Assembly (NCBI GenBank): GCA_031290375.1
Contig: JAITNR010000270.1
Coordinates: 1-9,215, forward strand
From: Prevotellaceae bacterium
GTDB taxonomy: Bacteria > Bacteroidota > Bacteroidia > Bacteroidales > Paludibacteraceae
Direction: 5' to 3'
DNA: 9,215 nucleotides
A model generated the notes under the pieces. That model worked only from the letters and a program-made list of their open reading frames with translations. It ran no database searches and was not told where the DNA came from. The translations under genes were made by a program, and so were the position numbers. Positions 1-5,518 of the stretch are shown here, piece after piece. Positions within the stretch are counted from its first letter, which is position 1. Every line of letters begins with the position of its first letter.

Positions 1-518
1 AAAAGTTATGTATTTTGATGCTTGTTGTGAGTGGGATGTTTGTATCTTGTGAAGGGTTTCCCACAGTAGAGAAACCAAACAACGCTTTGGTTGGCAGTTG
101 GGAACGGAAAGGCAGTTACGTTAAAATTTTGTGTGATTCCCCGTGGCAAGAACGGATGGATGAAATAGTTGCAATGTTGAGAGTGGAATTTTTCAATACC
201 TTGACATTCAAAAATGATGGCAGTGGACTGTTTACCATCTCCAGTACTGATCCCGAGAAGATGTTTTATTATTCCCTGACAGATGATGAAATTACTGCAA
301 CGGCGGAAGATTTAATTTATGGGTTCAATGCAGGGTCAATAGATGTTTCTGGCGAGATATTCATAATGTCCTATGATATTGAAGGCAATACCTTGAATGT
401 GAAGATGGATATTACCGAAAAGATGAAAGAGGTACTTGGCAACTCTGTATATGGACAAATGATTGACCCAAATGTTATTGAAGTTGCTCACATTGCAGGA
501 ACGTATATAAGAAAATGA
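1..518 (+). CDS. Small lipoprotein with lipocalin-like domain, 5' end cut by window edge
   Basis: The frame is open to the left edge (coding phase starts at base 3), so the true start lies outside the window. The visible N-terminus is a hydrophobic signal-peptide core (LCILMLVVSGMFVSC) ending in a lipobox-like VSC. The cysteine codon is at 48-50; cleavage there by signal peptidase II would leave a mature lipoprotein of about 156 aa. The mature part has LVGSWERKGS, then a predicted beta-strand with FKNDGSG, then IEGNTLNVKM, and ends in AGTYIRK. This order (L-x-G-x-W near the start, F-x-x-x-G in the middle, short strands after) is typical of small Bacteroidetes lipocalin-like lipoproteins. I recognise the fold type, not a specific function; a ligand or envelope role is inference. 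It ends in TGA and is followed by a terminator, so it is not cotranscribed with the next gene. Confidence 0.75.
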   Translation, partial: KLCILMLVVSGMFVSCEGFPTVEKPNNALVGSWERKGSYVKILCDSPWQERMDEIVAMLRVEFFNTLTFKNDGSGLFTISSTDPEKMFYYSLTDDEITATAEDLIYGFNAGSIDVSGEIFIMSYDIEGNTLNVKMDITEKMKEVLGNSVYGQMIDPNVIEVAHIAGTYIRK

Positions 519-540
519 AGTTTGTAAAATAATAGTTTTG

Positions 541-580
541 GAGAAAACAGTGAGGTTATCCCCCGCTGTTTTCGTTTTTC
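541..580 (+). terminator. Rho-independent terminator of the lipoprotein gene
   Basis: GAAAACAG (543-550) pairs perfectly with CTGTTTTC (566-573). The stem continues imperfectly inward (TG with CG, then GG with CC) around a short TTATC loop, and GTTTTTC follows directly. It lies 25 bases after the lipoprotein stop codon. Hairpin plus T-run in the right place makes this a good intrinsic terminator, seen directly in the sequence. Confidence 0.75.
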
Positions 581-601
581 GGTTCGGAAATTTAATAAGC
601 A

Positions 602-830
602 CTAAGAAAAACCGTTAAAAATCTGATTAATAAAAAAACTGTCCGATTTGGATTTCAGACTCAAAACGGTAGATTTGTTTTTGCTGCAAACCATTAAAAA
701 CGGGGCTACTGCATTACCCGCAGAAACGGCAAAACAGTCAAGTACAAAAACGAACTCAACAGCGGCGATGTTATTTACGTCATTGCGGGCTTGACCCGCA
801 ATGACGGGGTATTTGGGAGCAATTTTGGTA
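602..830 (+). pseudogene. xseA: Decayed 3' fragment of exonuclease VII large subunit
   Basis: Reading from 698, the peptide is KRGYCITRRNGKTVKYKNEL followed by NSGDVIYV. This matches the conserved C-terminus of XseA (LKRGYsIt..nGk.vk...eLk.GD.i, then a DG-x-x-x-S segment). Just upstream, in another frame, 639-698 reads LSDLDFRLKTVDLFLLQTIK, which resembles the helix before the KRGY motif. One missing base in the A-run at 696-700 would join the two frames into TIKKRGY. A further shift near 636 would link to LRKTVKNLINKK from 602. After GDVIYV the frame runs through a palindrome and resumes with DGVFGSNF, similar to the usual end of the protein. Only about 70 of the roughly 400-480 family residues remain, there is no start, and there are at least two frame breaks, so this is a remnant. 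An intact xseA should exist elsewhere in the genome. The identification is by motif memory only. Confidence 0.5.
778..806. repeat. REP-like palindrome inside the xseA remnant
   Basis: CGTCATTGCGGG (778-789) and CCCGCAATGACG (795-806) form a perfect 12-bp inverted repeat around the loop CTTGA. Elements with this core (CATTGCGGGCTTGACCCGCAATG) recur as dispersed intergenic palindromes in many bacterial genomes, and their translation gives the familiar artefact VIAGLTRN. No T-run follows on either strand, so it is not a classic terminator. It lies in the coding frame of the xseA fragment, between GDVIYV and DGVFGSNF. Confidence 0.7.
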
Positions 831-898
831 TTAGATACGATATTCATTTATTAAAACTTATATGCAAACGCGCCAAACTTTTTTTACAAAAAAAACAG

Positions 899-906
899 TA
901 ACTTTG
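899..906 (+). promoter_or_regulatory. Possible Bacteroidetes -7 element upstream of the activase gene
   Basis: TAACTTTG fits the TAnnTTTG -7 consensus of the Bacteroidetes primary sigma factor and lies about 87 bases before the activase start. The matching -33 TTTG is not found at the expected spacing of 19-21 bases; that region reads ACTTTTTTTT instead. It is the best promoter candidate for the three-gene set, but weak because half the motif is missing. Confidence 0.35.
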
Positions 907-927
907 CCTTTCTTTTTGCGTAACAGG

Positions 928-940
928 ATTAGAGCCAAGA
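928..940 (+). repeat. Short dispersed repeat ATTAGAGCCAAGA, copy 1
   Basis: The 13 bases are identical to 1995-2007, where they open the repeat module in front of the 823-aa gene. Both copies lie in the same orientation in the leader of a rightward gene. Here the following 50 bases do not match the other modules, so this may be only the left part of the element. Confidence 0.5.
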
Positions 941-992
941 ACCGTGCAAAAGGCAAAATTTTGTATCTTCTTTAATCTATAAAAAAACATAA

Positions 993-1982
993 ATGAACTC
1001 ATTTACAATATCCGAGTTGAAAACTGCTTTTGAAGCGCAGAGCAAAGTGACTGTTGAAAATCTGTTGCCTCCTCTTTTCAAAAATGAGGAAGAATATCTG
1101 TTTTGGCAAAAAAATCGGAATATTAAACACTTGAATTTTAGAGAGTTGTGCCAAGACGAAACCCTGAATTGCTGCCTCGGAATAGATAGCGGTTCAACTA
1201 CTACAAAGACTTTGATTTTAGACGAAAACGAAAATATTGTTTTCACTTTTTACGCACCCAATCAGGGTAATCCGCTCAAAAAGGTTGTGGAAGGCTTAGC
1301 CGAATTTCAGCAAAAATGCACCGAAAAGGGAGTTACTGCAAATTTTATATCCTCTTGTTCAACAGGTTACGGAGAGGAGTTAGTGAAATCTGCCCTTGAC
1401 CTCGATTACGGCATTGTGGAAACAATGGCACATCTCTCAGGTGCTCAATGGGTTAATCCCGATGTGAGTTTTGTGCTCGACATTGGTGGACAGGATATGA
1501 AGTCAATTTTTGTACGTAATGGAGTGATTTCCAATATAGAACTCAACGAGGCTTGTTCTTCGGGCTGTGGCTCGTTTTTGCAGAATTTCGCTGCAACAAT
1601 GAACCTTACATACAGCGATTTCATTAGCCAAGCCTGTCTTGCTCTCCGTCCTGCCGACCTTGGTACACGTTGCACTGTGTTTATGAATTCAAAGGTGAAA
1701 CAAGCCCTGCGTGAAAATGCCTCAATAGGCGATATAGCAGCAGGTTTGGCGTATTCCGTTGTAAAAAACTGCCTGTTCAAAGTACTTAAAATTTCCAATC
1801 TTAATATTTTGGGTGAAAACATTGTAATTCAAGGTGGTACATTCCGTAACAATGCCGTTTATCGCGCCCTTGAACTGCTAAGCGAGAAATCCGTTTCTAC
1901 CACCGATATGCCAGAAATGATGGGAGCTTTGGGGGCTGCACTTTATGCAAAAAAGACAAAAAAAATAAATAGCACGTACTGA
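993..1982 (+). CDS. BadF/BadG/HgdC-type acyl-CoA dehydratase activase (ATPase, [4Fe-4S])
   Basis: This family couples ATP hydrolysis to transfer of one low-potential electron to a 2-hydroxyacyl-CoA dehydratase or related reductase, in the cytoplasm of anaerobes. Residues 1-60 are a linker-like segment (LPPLFKNEEEYLFW). The ASKHA ATPase domain follows: GIDSGSTTTK (63-72), DIGGQDMK (163-170), NEACSSGCGSF with C188, CTVFMNS with C227, and QGGT (280-283). C188 and C227 are 39 residues apart, the same spacing as C127 and C166, the cluster ligands of Acidaminococcus HgdC. The start is firm: TAA at 990-992 lies directly before the ATG in frame. In long single-chain relatives (about 1400 aa) the linker and this domain follow another BadF domain; that first domain is absent here. 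The following 823-aa gene supplies the rest of the chain and is the likely partner. Substrate unknown. The family is certain; activity is inferred from intact motifs. Confidence 0.9.
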   Translation: MNSFTISELKTAFEAQSKVTVENLLPPLFKNEEEYLFWQKNRNIKHLNFRELCQDETLNCCLGIDSGSTTTKTLILDENENIVFTFYAPNQGNPLKKVVEGLAEFQQKCTEKGVTANFISSCSTGYGEELVKSALDLDYGIVETMAHLSGAQWVNPDVSFVLDIGGQDMKSIFVRNGVISNIELNEACSSGCGSFLQNFAATMNLTYSDFISQACLALRPADLGTRCTVFMNSKVKQALRENASIGDIAAGLAYSVVKNCLFKVLKISNLNILGENIVIQGGTFRNNAVYRALELLSEKSVSTTDMPEMMGALGAALYAKKTKKINSTY

Positions 1983-1994
1983 ATAATAACAGCC

Positions 1995-2051
1995 ATTAGA
2001 GCCAAGATAAAGTATACGAAATAACCAATAATTTTCAATTTTCAATTAAAA
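1995..2051 (+). repeat. Intergenic repeat module, copy A, ending at a start codon
   Basis: The stretch from 1998 aligns without gaps to 4527-4579, with 45 of 53 bases identical by my count; seven of the eight differences are transitions. It starts with ATTAGAGCCAAGA, passes through TATAC, and ends in the near-tandem ATTTTCAATTTTCAATTAAA immediately before the ATG of the 823-aa gene. It fills nearly the whole 69-bp gap between the two halves of the activase/dehydratase chain. Simple TTCAATT-type leader repeats are common in Bacteroidetes genomes. An A/T-rich, unstructured leader could help translation without a Shine-Dalgarno sequence, but that role is inferred. Confidence 0.75.
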
Positions 2052-4523
2052 ATGACATCACTTATTGATTTACAAAATATCGACACCAAAGAACTGACTT
2101 GTCACGGCTGTACCAACACTTGCAGAGTCTTACGGTTTCGTTTTCCCAACGGTAACGTAAGTTTCACGGGCAACAAGTGCGAAAAAGTTTTTTTTTGCAC
2201 TGCTTCGGCTGTTCAAAAGGGTTTCAACGGATTTGACCTGAAAAATGAAATCTTATTTGGCAAACAAACTTCAAATCATAATAAGGCTAAGGTAAAAATC
2301 GGCATTCCCCGCGTTTTGAATATGTATGAAAATTTTCCATTTTGGCACACGCTTTTTACGGAGTGCGATTTTGAGGTGGTACTGTCGCCCGAAACATCTA
2401 TGGCACTGTATCAGAGGGGAATAAACAGTGTGATGAGTGATAATATTTGTTTTCCCGCGAAGGTAGCTCACGGGCATATTCTTGCTCTGATTGATGCCAA
2501 GCCCGACAGAATTTTTTACCCCATCATTCCCAAAGAGGAAATGGAGTTTGAGGGAACTGACAATTCGTACAACTGTCCTGTTGTGAGCGGCTATCCTGAG
2601 GTTATTCGCTCGGCGATAAACCCTGAGAAAAATTACGGCATTCTATTTGACAAGCCTGTAATTACTTTTGGCAACAAAAAGTTCTTAAAACAAGCGTGTT
2701 ATGCCTATTTTTCGGACTTAAACGTTGAAAAAGCAGTTTTTGAAAAGGCATTTGGAAAAGCAAATTTTGTTCGGGAAAATTACAATAAGGAATTTATTGA
2801 AAAACAAAAAAATATATTACAACAATCGGTCGAAAGTGGTTATCTGACCTTTATTGTTGCGGGACGACCATATCACTCCGATTTGTTTGTAAATCAGAAA
2901 GTTGGACAAATTCTATCGGATTTGGGCATAAATGTGCTTACGGACGATATTTTTCGGCAACTTCAAAGTTCAGGTTTTTCCAAACTCAATATGGTGTCGC
3001 AGTGGTCGTACCCTAACCGCGTAGTACAAACGGCTTTGGAAGTGGCAAAATTGCCTGCAAACATTCAGATGGTGCAACTCAACTCATTTGGCTGCGGTCC
3101 CGACTCTTTTCTTATGGAAGAAATCGGCAATATTCTCAAAAACGCAGGTAAAAATCACACAGTTCTCAGAATTGACGAAATAGCAAGTACGGGGTCTATT
3201 CGGCTGAGACTTAGGTCATTAATTGAATCGTTGAAGGCAACTGGAGTAGGAACGAAGAGTGTTTTGCACTTGCAGCCCGAAAACTCCGAATACAAGGGTT
3301 ACAATTCATTTTTTACCAAAAAAGACAAGGGAAAAACCGTTTTAATTCCTTGGTTTACAGATTTTTTGTCCCCATTTATTCCTGCCATTGCCAAGTTGGC
3401 TGGTTACATGTTTGTGAATTGCCCGAAAACCTCCAAACAGTCGGCAGACGTTGGCTTAAAGTACGGCAACAACGAAGTTTGCTATCCCGCCACATTAATT
3501 CTCGGAGACCTGATTGCAGAAATCAAAACAGGCAAGTATAATCTTGATAATCTGGCAGTTGCCATAACGCAGACAGGCGGACAATGCCGAGCCACCAACT
3601 ATTTGGGAATGATAAAGGCGGGACTGAAAAATGCAGGATTTGACAGTATTCCCGTAATTTCGGTTTCGTTTGGCGGCGACTTTCATAACGAGCAGGAAGG
3701 CTTTAAGCTACCTGTAATCAAGATTTTAAACATTTCAATTTATGCCCTTCTTTTTGGGGACACCCTGCAACAGATGTATGCTTCCACCATCGTGAGAGAA
3801 AAAACGGTCGGACAAACGCAGCAACTGTTTGATAATTATATGAATGCAGTAAAAGAGATTATTTTTGAGAAAAATTATAAAAAAATCCTGAAACTTCTTG
3901 AGAATGCAGTTGAAGAGTTTAATAAAATTGAAATTTTTGAAGATAAAAAATTTGAGAAAGTAGGACTAATTGGCGAAATATTCGTAAAATATAACAACTA
4001 CGGACAGGCACACATTACCGAATGGCTACGCAAACGAAATATGGAAGTAGTTACGCCGCCAATAATTGATTTTTTTATTCAAACATTTGTTAATAGGGAA
4101 GTTAGTGATAAAAATGGAGTTAACCAAACAGGCAGATTTACCAAAAAAATTTTGCCATTATTGTATAAATTTATTAATATAAAGATAAAAAAAGTTGAAA
4201 AAATAGCGGGCAATTACCGTTTTTTTGAGAAAAACGAAAGTATTTTTGTCAAGGCAGACTATGCTGTAGAAATTCTTGATTTAAGCAATCAATTTGGCGA
4301 AGGATGGATGATAGCAGGCGAAGTGGCAAGTTTTGCCCATCGTGGCATCAATCGCGTTGTGTGTGTGCAACCCTTCGGATGTATAGCCAACCACGTGGTA
4401 GCCAAAGGCGTAGAACGCCGACTGAAAACCCGTTATCCAGAAATGAACCTTCTGTACCTCGACATAGACGGTGGTATGGCAGAGGTAAATCTGCAAAACA
4501 GATTGGAATTTTTGATAAATTAG
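2052..4523 (+). CDS. DUF2229 / HgdB-like 2-hydroxyacyl-CoA dehydratase-family protein
   Basis: This 823-aa protein matches the C-terminal part of the long activase/dehydratase chains of anaerobes (COG3580/COG3581 type). An N-terminal cysteine cluster (C17, C20, C24, C43) suggests a metal or Fe-S site. The DUF2229-like part follows from IGIPRVLNMYENFPFW (83 on), with SDNICFPAKVAHGH (C133) and NCPVVSGYPEVI (C175), then VAGRPYH and VQLNSFGCGPD (C348). The HgdB-like second half has GNNEVCYPA (C477), QTGGQCRATNY (C512), LIGEIFVKYN and a C-terminal GEGWMIAGE...VCVQPFGC (C771, C777) ending in YLDIDGGMAEVN. All blocks expected of the family are present, so it is not truncated at its end. It is in the same frame as the upstream activase gene, 69 bp away, and is probably its electron-accepting partner. 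The chemistry of this branch has not been established as far as I know, so a specific dehydratase reaction should not be assumed. No Shine-Dalgarno sequence; the start is the first ATG after the in-frame TAA at 2022. Confidence 0.85.
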   Translation: MTSLIDLQNIDTKELTCHGCTNTCRVLRFRFPNGNVSFTGNKCEKVFFCTASAVQKGFNGFDLKNEILFGKQTSNHNKAKVKIGIPRVLNMYENFPFWHTLFTECDFEVVLSPETSMALYQRGINSVMSDNICFPAKVAHGHILALIDAKPDRIFYPIIPKEEMEFEGTDNSYNCPVVSGYPEVIRSAINPEKNYGILFDKPVITFGNKKFLKQACYAYFSDLNVEKAVFEKAFGKANFVRENYNKEFIEKQKNILQQSVESGYLTFIVAGRPYHSDLFVNQKVGQILSDLGINVLTDDIFRQLQSSGFSKLNMVSQWSYPNRVVQTALEVAKLPANIQMVQLNSFGCGPDSFLMEEIGNILKNAGKNHTVLRIDEIASTGSIRLRLRSLIESLKATGVGTKSVLHLQPENSEYKGYNSFFTKKDKGKTVLIPWFTDFLSPFIPAIAKLAGYMFVNCPKTSKQSADVGLKYGNNEVCYPATLILGDLIAEIKTGKYNLDNLAVAITQTGGQCRATNYLGMIKAGLKNAGFDSIPVISVSFGGDFHNEQEGFKLPVIKILNISIYALLFGDTLQQMYASTIVREKTVGQTQQLFDNYMNAVKEIIFEKNYKKILKLLENAVEEFNKIEIFEDKKFEKVGLIGEIFVKYNNYGQAHITEWLRKRNMEVVTPPIIDFFIQTFVNREVSDKNGVNQTGRFTKKILPLLYKFINIKIKKVEKIAGNYRFFEKNESIFVKADYAVEILDLSNQFGEGWMIAGEVASFAHRGINRVVCVQPFGCIANHVVAKGVERRLKTRYPEMNLLYLDIDGGMAEVNLQNRLEFLIN

Positions 4524-4526
4524 GAA

Positions 4527-4582
4527 AGAACCAAAATAAAATATACAAACTAACTGATAATTTTCAATTCTCAATTAAAAAA
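4527..4582 (+). repeat. Intergenic repeat module, copy B, ending at the ZIP start codon
   Basis: Second copy of the module at 1998-2051 (45 of 53 bases identical by eye), with two extra A bases just before the ATG. It contains ACCAAAATAAAATATAC and then ATTTTCAATTCTCAATT. It begins three bases after the stop codon of the 823-aa gene and fills almost the entire 59-bp gap to the transporter gene. Confidence 0.75.
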
Positions 4583-5389
4583 ATGGACTTAACCACATAC
4601 TCTCCTTTGGTTTTAGCCTTAATAGGAACGGGCTTTACTTTTTTATGTACCGCTTTCGGTGCGGCTTTTGTGTTTGTTTTCAAAGGTGAAATAGATGAAA
4701 ATCTACAGCGGATTTTTCTCGGTTTTGCGGCAGGAGTGATGATTGCCGCATCCGTTTGGTCGCTGTTAATACCTGCCGTAGAGATGGAAGAAGTGCAGGG
4801 CGGTATCGGGTGGATACCCGCGGCGGGTGGTTTTGTTATCGGCGGACTGTTTTTGTTTCTGCTGGACAATATGTTGCCACACCTGCATCCGGGCAGCGAT
4901 ACGCCTGAGGGATTACCCTCGAAGATGCAGCGAACAACCATGCTGGTAATTGCAATCACTCTGCACAACATACCTGAGGGCATGGCTGTGGGCTTGACTT
5001 TCGGGCTTGTGGCAATGGACGGAGATACCACCACCTCTATTGCGGCGGCGTTTGCTCTGGCATTGGGTATTGGTTTGCAAAACATTCCTGAGGGAACTGC
5101 TGTGTCGTTACCTCTGAAAAGTGAGGGTTTTTCACGCAAGAAAGCCTTTGTATACGGGGCTTTGTCGGGTATTGTAGAACCGATTGCGGCGGTGTTGGGA
5201 GTACTGATGATAGGTTCTTTGTCGGGGATTATGCCCTGGTTGCTTGCCTTTGCCGCAGGGGCAATGATATACGTTGTGGTAGAAGAACTTATCCCTGAAG
5301 CCCATCTGGGTAGCCATTCACATTTGGGAACGGCAGGCGTTATGTTCGGTTTTCTTGTGATGATGATTTTGGACGTAGCGTTGGGCTGA
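4583..5389 (+). CDS. ZIP-family divalent metal transporter (GufA/ZIP11-like)
   Basis: A 268-aa inner-membrane protein with about eight hydrophobic segments (roughly 8-30, 41-62, 73-93, 118-140, 148-172, 183-205, 210-232, 246-267). The two central helices carry the ZIP metal-site signatures HNIPEG (128-133) and QNIPEG (166-171); a third acidic/histidine motif, EELIPEAH, is at 234-241. The H-to-Q change in the second motif is usual for the GufA/ZIP11 branch and is not a defect. A loop with LPHLHPGSD (about 95-103) may bind metal. ZIP proteins move Zn, Fe, Mn or related ions into the cytoplasm; which ion cannot be read from the sequence. The ATG at 4583 is chosen because the protein then starts with MDLTTYSPLVL just before helix 1. 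The same frame is open upstream to 4304, but that part lies inside the previous gene and has no family similarity. The 59-bp gap suggests cotranscription with the Fe-S proteins upstream; a metal-supply link is speculation. Confidence 0.9.
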   Translation: MDLTTYSPLVLALIGTGFTFLCTAFGAAFVFVFKGEIDENLQRIFLGFAAGVMIAASVWSLLIPAVEMEEVQGGIGWIPAAGGFVIGGLFLFLLDNMLPHLHPGSDTPEGLPSKMQRTTMLVIAITLHNIPEGMAVGLTFGLVAMDGDTTTSIAAAFALALGIGLQNIPEGTAVSLPLKSEGFSRKKAFVYGALSGIVEPIAAVLGVLMIGSLSGIMPWLLAFAAGAMIYVVVEELIPEAHLGSHSHLGTAGVMFGFLVMMILDVALG

Positions 5390-5441
5390 AAGTTTTTTCA
5401 TATCAAGCAGGAGAAAAACGAAAGTTTTGTTATTTCCCATC

Positions 5442-5472
5442 AAAAAAGTCGCCACCATAACAGCAACGACTT
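5442..5472 (-). terminator. Rho-independent terminator of secDF
   Basis: Read on the minus strand, AAGTCG (5472-5467) pairs with CGACTT (5451-5446) and runs into a TTTTTT tract (5447-5442). The loop is 15 bases. It lies 46 bases after the secDF stop codon in the convergent gap. On the plus strand the same hairpin has no T-run directly behind it, so I see no clear intrinsic terminator for the transporter gene. Confidence 0.6.
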
Positions 5473-5518
5473 CCAATGAAAGAGGTCTTTTTATTTTTTC
5501 AAATAATCATATTTTGGT

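Noticed and set aside
602..847. Minus-strand open frame of 81 codons
   Set aside because: It includes the palindrome translation artefact VIAGQARND and lies opposite the xseA remnant; nothing supports it as a gene.
4304..4582. Upstream extension of the transporter frame
   Set aside because: This part lies inside the 3' end of the 823-aa gene in another frame, and its arginine-rich translation has no ZIP similarity. The ATG at 4583 puts helix 1 at the expected place.
4564..5139. Long minus-strand open frame (191 codons) opposite the ZIP gene
   Set aside because: It is antisense to a gene with clear ZIP motifs, and its proline- and lysine-rich translation matches no family. It is a shadow of the real frame.
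5414..5428. Small hairpin AAAAC-GAAA-GTTTT after the transporter gene as a terminator
   Set aside because: The stem has only five pairs, mostly A-T, and no T-run follows on the plus strand.
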